Shown piece by piece: positions 9,079 to 16,554 of a DNA stretch of 39,392 bases. The stretch is from Candidatus Thorarchaeota archaeon MP11T_1 (lineage in GTDB: Archaea > Asgardarchaeota > Thorarchaeia > Thorarchaeales > Thorarchaeaceae): contig PJET01000108.1 of assembly GCA_002825515.1 (NCBI GenBank), positions 1 to 39,392 of the forward strand, in the 5' to 3' direction. Positions within the stretch are counted from its first letter, which is position 1. Each line of letters starts with the position of its first letter. Below the pieces are notes generated by a model. It was not told the origin of the DNA. It saw nothing but the letters and a program-made list of their open reading frames with translations, and made no database searches. The position numbers were made by a program, and so were the translations under genes.

Positions 9079-10962
9079 TTGAGGCGGATACGGAGTGTTG
9101 CATCACTCAGTTGTATTATCCTAGTCCTCTTTTTACATCCCGTCAATGCAATTTCTATCGAAGTTCCAGCTGACCTTCAACAGGGGCCATTTGTTGACAA
9201 AGTTGTCTTCACGGTCATTAACGCATACGAATCGAAAATAAACGCTCTTCAATCTGGGACAATCGATTTGGATACTGGTTATATTAAACTCTCTGAATTG
9301 CCAGCGTTCACCACAAATCCATATACTGACGTGTTTGAATCCCCAAGAAATGGTTATGTACATATCACAATCAATTGTGCCCGCTATCCTTTCAGTATCA
9401 GTGGGTTTAGAAGAGCGTTTGCATATGCATTCAACAAGACCAAGGTCGTAAACGATATCTTTAGTGGACATGCATCACTACATGATTCGGTGGTGCCCTC
9501 AGTCAATCGATGGTGCGCAGAAGATTTCTTTGATTATCACTATTATGACGCAGAACCTGAGATTGGAAACAAGATCCTTGATGAACTTGGATTCGCTGTA
9601 GATAACACAACAGGCTTTAGAGAAGCACCCAATGGTGATCCTATCTCAATCACTGTTATCTATCACACCAATAGTATATTCGTAAAACATGATAGAAATA
9701 TTGGTTTTCTAGATGAGATTGCAGGAGCAGCTGTAGAAGCTTTGCATTCTCTCAATCTTGATGCTAAACAAGAACGAATTGACTTCTATTTTGAACCATG
9801 GTGGCATCCGCCTATTAACAACGACTATGACATGGTAATTTATGAATCAGACTTTCAATATGATGACATAGATTGGTTAGTTACAGAATATGGAAGTCAG
9901 TATATTGGTGATGACTTTCACAATCCATCTGATTTCAGTAACGATACATACGACTCGTGGATTAGCCAGCTCCGATATGGCAAAACGTATGAAGAGATTT
10001 ATGAAGCCTCAGTTGAGATGCAGAAGATTCTGCACTACAATGTTCCACGACTGGTCATATGTCAAGATTCTCTCGTGCAAGGCTATAGGATTGATCAGTT
10101 AGAAGGTCATATTGGCGATCTTCAAAGACAAATCTCAGGACTATGGACTTTGAGAAAAATTCGCCCCGTTGACAATTCATTCGGAGGAACAGTGGTTGTC
10201 TCCATGGATCAAGAGCCTGATTCTTTCAACATCTTTACAACGTACTCTCCATATTCGAACATGATTCTGGAGAATCTATATTCCTCTCTCTATTTACAAG
10301 ATCCCAATATGAATCCTATTCCAGATCTAGCAGAATCCATGCTTGTTGAAACACACAGCAATAACCCCGATGTTCCATCGAACCATACGCGTTTCACCTT
10401 TGACATCATTCAGAACGCAACATGGAGCGATAGCGAACCTCTGACAGCAGAAGATGTCGCATTTACATTCACATACATCGACAGGAGTGGTGACTATGGC
10501 AATCCTGCTGCCGCTGAATTAGAGGGTTTTGTTGCTGCAGATGCGCCTACTCTATACACGGCGGTCATTGAGTTTGATTCGGAATCTTATTGGAACTTCG
10601 ATCGCATTGCCTACACTTCCATCATCCCGGAACACATCTTCAATGGCCCTCTAGGCATTGGTTTCAATCACTGGAATATCTGGAATCCTGTGTTCAATCC
10701 CGAAGACCCTCACGTGACGTCTGGCCCATTCATTTTCACAAACCTTTCAGCTGGAGATTTCTACGAGTTAACGCAGAATCCTAATTACTACTGGCATCCA
10801 GATGTACCTCCAACCCCCTCTCCCACAACTTCAACTCCTACTCCAACAACATCTATCTCCAGGTTTCCGATTGAACTGCTCCTGTCTCTTGTCATGATGG
10901 CGTCAACAGCCACGATTGTAATAGTTGTTGGTCTAGTCATAGACAAATACAGACGAAAATGA
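9079..10962 (+). CDS. Membrane-anchored SBP_bac_5-type solute-binding protein with permuted halves
   Basis: 627 residues from TTG 9079. A signal peptide (SCIILVLFLHPVNA) is followed by segments of the oligopeptide/nickel-binding family in the wrong order. Residues ~38-360 match the usual C-terminal half (DKVVFTVI, ALQSGTIDL, GFRRAFAYAFNK). Residues ~369-572 match the usual N-terminal half (QEPDSFNIF, ENLYSSLYLQDPNM, WSDSEPLTAEDVAFTF, HVTSGPFIF, NPNYYW). A Pro/Thr/Ser stalk (573-594) and a C-terminal membrane helix with basic end (DKYRRK) anchor it outside the cell. No oligopeptide permease or ATPase is near, so its transporter or receptor role is unknown. It has a close paralogue just downstream. 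TATA-like AATTTTATA lies at about 9044-9052. Confidence 0.8.
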   Translation: MRRIRSVASLSCIILVLFLHPVNAISIEVPADLQQGPFVDKVVFTVINAYESKINALQSGTIDLDTGYIKLSELPAFTTNPYTDVFESPRNGYVHITINCARYPFSISGFRRAFAYAFNKTKVVNDIFSGHASLHDSVVPSVNRWCAEDFFDYHYYDAEPEIGNKILDELGFAVDNTTGFREAPNGDPISITVIYHTNSIFVKHDRNIGFLDEIAGAAVEALHSLNLDAKQERIDFYFEPWWHPPINNDYDMVIYESDFQYDDIDWLVTEYGSQYIGDDFHNPSDFSNDTYDSWISQLRYGKTYEEIYEASVEMQKILHYNVPRLVICQDSLVQGYRIDQLEGHIGDLQRQISGLWTLRKIRPVDNSFGGTVVVSMDQEPDSFNIFTTYSPYSNMILENLYSSLYLQDPNMNPIPDLAESMLVETHSNNPDVPSNHTRFTFDIIQNATWSDSEPLTAEDVAFTFTYIDRSGDYGNPAAAELEGFVAADAPTLYTAVIEFDSESYWNFDRIAYTSIIPEHIFNGPLGIGFNHWNIWNPVFNPEDPHVTSGPFIFTNLSAGDFYELTQNPNYYWHPDVPPTPSPTTSTPTPTTSISRFPIELLLSLVMMASTATIVIVVGLVIDKYRRK

Positions 10963-11021
10963 AGAGTCTAACAAAACCAATTACGGGGGCGGAAGTCAGT
11001 CAGAATTGAGACTACTGGAGA

Positions 11022-11138
11022 TCTGTCAACTACACTGGAGAGTACATTGAGGTCGTTGCCAATCTTAACGTTGAAGTGGCTCAGAAGTTAGATCGAGATC
11101 TGCCTGCTGGTGATCTGCGACGTTTGTCCTCTCGATGA
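11022..11138 (+). pseudogene. Relic of the hflX 3' end between the two solute-binding protein genes
   Basis: Reading from 11022 gives SVNYTGEYIEVVANL, then NVEVAQKLDRDLPAG and DLRRLSSR before the stop TGA 11136. The intact HflX C-terminus reads SVKYNSENIEVVANL, then SIEIVQKLARECPDG and EFHRHIPQ. The match runs to the stop codon with no gaps, and upstream of 11022 it is lost, with an in-frame stop at 11007. There is no start codon and no GTPase domain, so this is a fossil. Its position directly before the second solute-binding protein gene copies the hflX-to-binding-protein order seen at 9011-9079. It therefore marks a tandem duplication that carried the hflX tail along. Confidence 0.8.
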
Positions 11139-11205
11139 AATGACTTCATTAGCCGAACCGAAAACATAAAGTCAATCCTCTGCTAGTACGATGGGGTGGA
11201 TTGTG

Positions 11206-12978
11206 TTGAGGAGATCAAGGAGTGCACTATCTCCGTGTTGCATTTTTCTAATCATCCTTTTTCAAATTCCCCTTGTTGTTTGTATAGATATTCCTGAAGA
11301 TATCCGTTATGGACCATTTATCGACAGGGCAGTCTACAAAGTAATAATTACAGATGACCAAAGAGCACTCGCACTTGAAGCAGGAGCGATAGATATTGGT
11401 AGCATCCATCAATCACAAGTTTCAACAATAGATGCTAATCTGGATATTGACATATTAGAATGTCTAAGAAATGGGCATTATTGTATAACTATTAATTGCA
11501 GTGAGTATCCACTAAACATCAGTGGCTTTAGACGGGCTTTTGCCTTTGCATTCAACAAGATAAAAGCGATAGACTACGTGTACGAAGGTCATGCAATCCT
11601 GCATGATTCAGTGGTTCCATCGACGAATAGGTGGTGTGCAGAAGATCTTCTTGAGTATCATTACTATGAGGCTGACATAGAGAGAGGTAATTCACTCTTG
11701 GATGAACTTGGATTCACGTTGAATACCACAACAGGATTCAGAGATGCGCCGAATGGCGAACCATTTACTGTGGAAGGTTACTACCTCGGCTCAAGCCCTG
11801 TTACAGCAGGGAAAATCGCACAGCTCGCTCTTGAAGCTCTTGACTCATTGTATATTCGTCATGATTGGTACTATCCATGGGGGTGGCCATGGACACCTCC
11901 AGATTCATATAGTATGACAATCATCCATAGGAGTTTTGAATATGATTCTATGGTCTGGGAAGATAGTTTCTCAAATTATAGAAATGATACGTTTTCATAC
12001 TGGATCGATAAATATCATGATGGGAAGACATACGAGGAGGTCTTTGAGGCTTCAACTGAGATTCAGAAGAATTTACACTACAATGTTCCACGATTGGTTG
12101 TGTGTCAGGCAAACTATCTTGAAGCAGTTAGGAATAGCCAGTTCGAAGGCTATGTTGAAGACCAGAGCCGTTATTTCTCTGGTCCATGGACCTTGAGAAG
12201 AATCCACCAACTCGATGGCACTCATGGTGGTACATTTAGTCTCGCACTTGGTCAAGAACCAGACAGTTTCAACATCTATACTACTGGCTTATCATATTCA
12301 CAGAAAATTATCGAGAACCTATACTCATCGTTATACTCGCACGACCCTAATATGGATCCAATACCAGACTTGGCTCAATCTATGCTTGTAGAAACTCATA
12401 GTGACAATCCCTCTGTTCCACAGAATCACACGCGTTTCACGTTTGGCATCTTGGAAAATGCTACATGGTCGGATGGTGAACCATTGACTGCGGAAGACAT
12501 CGCGTTCACATTTTTATATATGCTAGAAAGCAGAGCCTTTGGCAATCCAGCTGCAAAGTCAATGAGTAACCTTTTCTCCGTATACGCCCCCTCACTGAAT
12601 CAAGTTGTCTTTGAGTTCAGTAGCGAGTCATATTGGCACTTCAACAGAATTGCGTATGAATACATAATTCCAGAACACATCTTCACAGCAATTGGCTATT
12701 CAGGTTGGAATACTTGGAATCCTGTTTATAATCCGGATGAACCTCATGTTACTTGCGGACCTTTCTTGTTAACAGACTTTGAAGATGGAGAGTACTATGA
12801 ACTGACCGCAAATCCGGAGTATCATTGGCTCCCAAATAGAACTTCATTGTCAACGTTGCCAACTTTCACAACCGTTTCGCAAGACCGAACAATACTATAT
12901 GCCATATTCATAGCATATTATGTTGCTATTGTTGGTGCTATTCTAGTTCTGATACGAGAAAAAAAGTACCCTAAATAG
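11206..12978 (+). CDS. Second membrane-anchored permuted SBP_bac_5-type solute-binding protein
   Basis: Paralogue of the gene at 9079, with the same order of parts: signal peptide, C-lobe-type half (RAVYKVII, LEAGAIDIGS, GFRRAFAFAFNKIKA), N-lobe-type half (GQEPDSFNIY, ENLYSSLYSHDPNMD, WSDGEPLTAEDIAFTF, HVTCGPFLL, NPEYHW) and a C-terminal membrane helix ending LIREKKYPK. The stalk is shorter and less Thr/Pro-rich than in the first copy. TTG 11206 is chosen because LRRSRS there lines up with MRRIRS of the first copy, and GGTG elements sit at matching distances; ATG 11191 is the alternative. Conservation is patchy: the junctions and the N-lobe motifs match closely, while the ligand-side region around residues 190-250 differs, so the two may bind different ligands. 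Confidence 0.8.
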   Translation: MRRSRSALSPCCIFLIILFQIPLVVCIDIPEDIRYGPFIDRAVYKVIITDDQRALALEAGAIDIGSIHQSQVSTIDANLDIDILECLRNGHYCITINCSEYPLNISGFRRAFAFAFNKIKAIDYVYEGHAILHDSVVPSTNRWCAEDLLEYHYYEADIERGNSLLDELGFTLNTTTGFRDAPNGEPFTVEGYYLGSSPVTAGKIAQLALEALDSLYIRHDWYYPWGWPWTPPDSYSMTIIHRSFEYDSMVWEDSFSNYRNDTFSYWIDKYHDGKTYEEVFEASTEIQKNLHYNVPRLVVCQANYLEAVRNSQFEGYVEDQSRYFSGPWTLRRIHQLDGTHGGTFSLALGQEPDSFNIYTTGLSYSQKIIENLYSSLYSHDPNMDPIPDLAQSMLVETHSDNPSVPQNHTRFTFGILENATWSDGEPLTAEDIAFTFLYMLESRAFGNPAAKSMSNLFSVYAPSLNQVVFEFSSESYWHFNRIAYEYIIPEHIFTAIGYSGWNTWNPVYNPDEPHVTCGPFLLTDFEDGEYYELTANPEYHWLPNRTSLSTLPTFTTVSQDRTILYAIFIAYYVAIVGAILVLIREKKYPK

Positions 12979-12997
12979 ACAAAAGCAATTTAGGGTA
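12967..12997 (+). terminator. Hairpin over the stop codon of the second solute-binding protein gene
   Basis: TACCCTAAAT at 12967-12976 is perfectly complementary to ATTTAGGGTA at 12988-12997, giving a 10-bp stem with an 11-base loop that contains most of the stop codon. A CT-rich stretch, not a T-run, follows. It probably ends or stabilises the transcript and separates it from the one-carbon operon. Confidence 0.4.
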
Positions 12998-13062
12998 GCG
13001 CATCTCTCTCTCATTAAGAAAATAGGGAGATTTCGAAACTGCTGGAAACCCGCCTCAAACGA

Positions 13063-13965
13063 ATGTTAGACGAAGGAGAATTCGTTGTAACAGCTGAAAT
13101 TGGAGCACCACACGGAGCTGACTCGAATCTTATCATACAGCGTGCAGAGATGATACGAAACTATTGTGATGCAATAAACATCCCAGATAACGCTCGTGGT
13201 GTACCTACAATGAGTAGCAGTATTTGTGCAAACTATGTACTAAAAGCAGGCGCAGAGCCAATAATGCATCTGACAACAAGGGACCGAAATCGGATAGCAA
13301 TTCAGAGCGAACTCTATGGTGCATATGCGATTGGAGTCAGAAATGTTCTGATTGTTGCAGGAGACCACACTCGCTATGGTTCTCATCCTAATGCAAAGAT
13401 AGTCTATGATTTGGACACAATTAGAACAATAGAACTAATATCAAAACTTCCAGACGGGACTGATTTTGCGGGAAACGAATTGGAGGGTGTTCCTCAATTC
13501 TACATTGGTGCGGCAATCAATCCTAATGCCGAGTCAGTAGAAGAACAAGTACTCGAGGTCGAGAATAAACAGAATGCAGGAGCTAGTTTCTTTCAGACGC
13601 AAGCAATATTCGAGCCTGAAAGACTCAGGGACTTTATGGAATTATCATCAGGTCTGAACCTGAAGGTGCTCGCTGGAATTATACCTCTGAGAAACTTAGA
13701 GATGGCTGAATTCATGAATACTCAGATCCCGGGAATTGAGGTTCCAGATAAGATGATAAAACGGATGGAAATTGCTGGAAAGGGTCTTAATGCAGAGTCT
13801 AGAATTGAGGAAATGCAAAGGGAAGGATTAACAATAGCACTAGAAATAATGGATAGTGTATTAAGAATCAAAGGAATAAGTGGAGTCCATATAATGGGTG
13901 TAGGTTGGACTGAAAGCATAGTGGAACTCGTCAAAAGATCGAATTTGTATCCTAGACCAGAATGA
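13063..13965 (+). CDS. metF: Methylenetetrahydrofolate reductase family protein (MetF-like)
   Basis: Flavin-dependent reductase that would convert methylene- to methyl-tetrahydropterin, feeding methyl groups to the corrinoid proteins encoded next door. The 300-residue barrel shows FVVTAEIGAPHGADSN, PIMHLTTRDRNR, VRNVLIVAGDHTRYG (the place of the ALRGD flavin loop), PQFYIGAAINPNAES and GASFFQTQAIFEP, in the order of PF02219. The ATG at 13063 is probably not the true start. The reading frame upstream, SKLLETRLKR, fits the family N-terminus, and GGGAG at 13025-13029 lies nine bases before CTG 13039, so a non-ATG start is likely. Whether tetrahydrofolate or tetrahydromethanopterin is the carrier cannot be told. 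The stop TGA overlaps the ribosome site GAGGTGA of the next gene. Confidence 0.85.
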   Translation: MLDEGEFVVTAEIGAPHGADSNLIIQRAEMIRNYCDAINIPDNARGVPTMSSSICANYVLKAGAEPIMHLTTRDRNRIAIQSELYGAYAIGVRNVLIVAGDHTRYGSHPNAKIVYDLDTIRTIELISKLPDGTDFAGNELEGVPQFYIGAAINPNAESVEEQVLEVENKQNAGASFFQTQAIFEPERLRDFMELSSGLNLKVLAGIIPLRNLEMAEFMNTQIPGIEVPDKMIKRMEIAGKGLNAESRIEEMQREGLTIALEIMDSVLRIKGISGVHIMGVGWTESIVELVKRSNLYPRPE

Positions 13966-13977
13966 GGTGAAACTACA

Positions 13978-14895
13978 GTGTTTGTATTCAAGAGAGAGCA
14001 ACAAGCGTTCGATTTCGGAGGTGTGACCATAGGTGGCCATCCGGGAGAAAACCCTACTGTATTGATAGGTGGACTATTCTTCAAGGGACAACCAATCATG
14101 GAAAACACTCGGGAGGGCATTTTCGATAAGAACATTGCAAAAGAATGGATTAACACAGGATTATCAATGGTTGAAAAGACCGGCCATCCACTTGTCATCC
14201 AAGCTTACGGACGAACTCCAATGGCAATGGAAAATCACCTGTCTTGGTTATCTGAGAATTTTGATGGTCCCTTTATGTTTGAATCCACCAATGCAGAAGC
14301 TCGAATTCGTGCCATCGAATATTGTGATGAGTCAGGGCTATCGGCAAGGACAATCTATAATTCAATCAACCTATCGATGAAGGATAATGAGAAGGAGGTA
14401 TTGAAAAACAGCTCCATTGACATGGCTGTGGTGTTGGGATGGTCTCCAAGAGCTACAACATTACCTGAAAGAATGGAAACAATAAGAGATGTTCTTATAC
14501 TCGCGGAATCCATGGGAATTCAGAAAACCCTGGTCGACCCTGCAACAATGCCTATTGGAGCAGGTTATGGTCTTGAGTATAGAACGACATTGGCAATAAA
14601 ATCCGAACTCGGACTCCCGACCTGTTTAGGACCGCATAATGCTCCTTCAGCATGGAAATTCCTCAAACAATCTAGCCTTGATACCGATACAATTCAGAGT
14701 GCAGCACTCGTTGCATCCACAATAGCAGCACAGCTATTTGCTACTGATGCAATTATGTTTGGTTCAATGATTCATACTAAGGAAGTATTCACATCTGTTG
14801 CTCTAATTGGAAATGCAATAGCATCAGCAATAGCCGAAGCAAACTTCGCCTTAGATATTGATAGACCTCTATTTGAACCACCAACAAACGAATAG
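13978..14895 (+). CDS. mtrH: MtrH-family methyltetrahydropterin:corrinoid methyltransferase, copy 1
   Basis: 305 residues from GTG 13978, with GAGGTGA seven bases upstream. MtrH moves a methyl group between a tetrahydropterin and the cobalt of MtrA. Family features are the opening FGGVTIGGHPGENPTVL, IFDKNIAKEWI, PFMFESTNAEARIRAI, TIYNSINLSM, LVDPATMPIGAGYG and LGPHNAPSAWKFL, spread over a TIM barrel of normal length. In methanogens MtrH belongs to the eight-subunit membrane complex; here only MtrA and a second MtrH are present, which points to a soluble system. It is the second gene of the metF-mtrH-mtrA-mtrH-mmp14 run. Confidence 0.9.
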   Translation: MFVFKREQQAFDFGGVTIGGHPGENPTVLIGGLFFKGQPIMENTREGIFDKNIAKEWINTGLSMVEKTGHPLVIQAYGRTPMAMENHLSWLSENFDGPFMFESTNAEARIRAIEYCDESGLSARTIYNSINLSMKDNEKEVLKNSSIDMAVVLGWSPRATTLPERMETIRDVLILAESMGIQKTLVDPATMPIGAGYGLEYRTTLAIKSELGLPTCLGPHNAPSAWKFLKQSSLDTDTIQSAALVASTIAAQLFATDAIMFGSMIHTKEVFTSVALIGNAIASAIAEANFALDIDRPLFEPPTNE

Positions 14896-14912
14896 GAGCG
14901 TGAGAAAAAACA

Positions 14913-15599
14913 ATGAGCAGTGATCGTGAATGGCCTCCTATATCAGGTGATTTTGAGGTTGGAGATGACGCTCATTGTGTTGCGATTTGCACACTAGGCA
15001 AGAAGATTAGTGTGGACACAGAGTATGCAATAATTGGTACCTGCAAGACCGAGAATATCGGTATTGAGCGAGTCATTATCAATATCATATCAAATCCAAA
15101 AATACGATACTTGATTCTATCAGGACCTGAAGTTCCAGGTCACCTAACAGGTCGCTCTCTAAGAGCCCTCTATCAAAATGGTGTTGACCACGAAACACGT
15201 AAAATAATCGATGCTGAAGGTGCAATTCCATACATTGAGAACATACCACTCGAAGGTATAGATCATTTTAGAGATCAAATTGAATTAATCGACATGATTA
15301 ACACGAATGACCCCGAAATAATAGGAGCCAAGGCAAAAGAGCTAGGAAAAACGAATCCTGGTGAATACCAGAAAGGTGCTATGTGGGTTGAATTTAAAAT
15401 CTCATCCAAAAAATCTCCAAAGATATCATCAAGAGCTGATGTGATACTTCTTCCAGAATATGGTATCATCCTGGATTCAATGAGTTCCTTAGTTTTGAGT
15501 CAACAAACAAGTGCTATTGTATCAGATAATCCTACGTCGGTCCTAATCGAAGTACAAGATGATGAAACTGGCACAATTCTCTTCGGAAGGGAGGTATAA
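14913..15599 (+). CDS. mtrA: MtrA-like corrinoid protein, soluble form without membrane anchor
   Basis: 228 residues from ATG 14913, with GTGAG eight bases upstream. The corrinoid-binding domain is well kept: WPPISGDFEVGD, IIGTCKTENIGIERVI, ISNPKIRYLILSGPEV and PGHLTGRSLRAL, where His77 corresponds to the cobalt-ligating histidine, then GAIPYIENIP and VELIDMI-like IELIDMINTNDPE. Methanogen MtrA ends in a membrane helix; here the last ~70 residues are a soluble beta-rich domain (SRADVILLPEYGIILDS, SVLIEVQDDETG) that may be the DUF4346-type tail of non-methanogen MtrA proteins. It lies between two mtrH genes, 3 bases from the second, suggesting that both methyltransferases use it as their shared corrinoid carrier. 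Confidence 0.9.
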   Translation: MSSDREWPPISGDFEVGDDAHCVAICTLGKKISVDTEYAIIGTCKTENIGIERVIINIISNPKIRYLILSGPEVPGHLTGRSLRALYQNGVDHETRKIIDAEGAIPYIENIPLEGIDHFRDQIELIDMINTNDPEIIGAKAKELGKTNPGEYQKGAMWVEFKISSKKSPKISSRADVILLPEYGIILDSMSSLVLSQQTSAIVSDNPTSVLIEVQDDETGTILFGREV

Positions 15600-15602
15600 G
15601 AT

Positions 15603-16538
15603 GTGTTTGTATTTGAGAAAGAACAGATAATCCACACTATTGGTGGAGTAAAAATCGGAGGCAATCCTGGCGAAACACCAACCGTTCTAGGAGGAACCAT
15701 TTTCTATAGTGGACACAAAATAGTGTCTGATTCTAAAAAGGGTGTTTTTGACAAAGAGCGTGCAATATCTCTTATTCAAACACAAGACGAGATGTCCGCC
15801 ACGACCGGGAATCCTGCGCTTATTCAGATTTTCTCCGAGTCTGAATATGCATTAAAGACATACATTGATTTTGTATCTGACCTATCTAACGCACCTTTTC
15901 TAATTGACTCGACAGATCCTTTGGTCCGCATTGCAGGTTTAAGGTATGCAGAAGAAGTTGGCCTTCTTGATCGTGCAATCTACAATTCCATCAATGTGTC
16001 AGTAACAGAGGAGGAGATAGGTGCTCTAGGCGAAGTGCAACCAGAAAGTGCAATACTTCTTGCTTTTAATCCACAGGACCCATCCATCGCAGGTCGAAGG
16101 GCTGTATTAGAGAAGGGTGTTTTGACACTGAAAAAGGGTCTGATTGATCTAGCAAAAGAGCTAGGCATTACAAAACCATTGATTGACACAGCTGTGACGG
16201 CAATTGGAGCTGGTGCTGGATCTGCAGCATCTTTTACATTCGTATCAAAAACAATCTATGGACAGCCTACTGGTTCTGGAGTTCATAATGCACCATCATC
16301 TTGGACATGGCTACGAAAGCAGAAGAAGATCGACCGTGAGGTTTTCTTCACAGCTGATGTTGCATCAAATCTCATTGTGCAGATGATGGGAGCTGATTTT
16401 GTGCTCTATGGTCCTATTGAAAATGCTAATCGTGTGTTTCCTGTGATTGCAATGGGCGATATCTTTGCAGCCGAGTCCTCAGAATTAGAGTTTGGTGTGA
16501 CACCTCCTGACAGTCATCCCTTCAAAAAACTGATCTAA
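15603..16538 (+). CDS. mtrH: MtrH-family methyltransferase, copy 2
   Basis: 311 residues from GTG 15603, with GGGAGG about ten bases upstream; the ATG at 15601 is out of frame. It is a diverged paralogue of copy 1 with the same skeleton: TIGGVKIGGNPGETPTVL, GVFDKERAISLI, PFLIDSTDPLVRIAGL, AIYNSINVSV, LIDTAVTAIGAGAGS and GVHNAPSSWTWLRK. Differences cluster in segments that shape the pterin/methyl-donor side, for example LAFNPQDPSIAGR against LGWSPRATTLPER, so the two copies may use different methyl donors or acceptors. The gene begins three bases after mtrA and ends 16 bases before mmp14, so co-expression is likely. Confidence 0.88.
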   Translation: MFVFEKEQIIHTIGGVKIGGNPGETPTVLGGTIFYSGHKIVSDSKKGVFDKERAISLIQTQDEMSATTGNPALIQIFSESEYALKTYIDFVSDLSNAPFLIDSTDPLVRIAGLRYAEEVGLLDRAIYNSINVSVTEEEIGALGEVQPESAILLAFNPQDPSIAGRRAVLEKGVLTLKKGLIDLAKELGITKPLIDTAVTAIGAGAGSAASFTFVSKTIYGQPTGSGVHNAPSSWTWLRKQKKIDREVFFTADVASNLIVQMMGADFVLYGPIENANRVFPVIAMGDIFAAESSELEFGVTPPDSHPFKKLI

Positions 16539-16554
16539 TCAGGAGGTGGTTATA

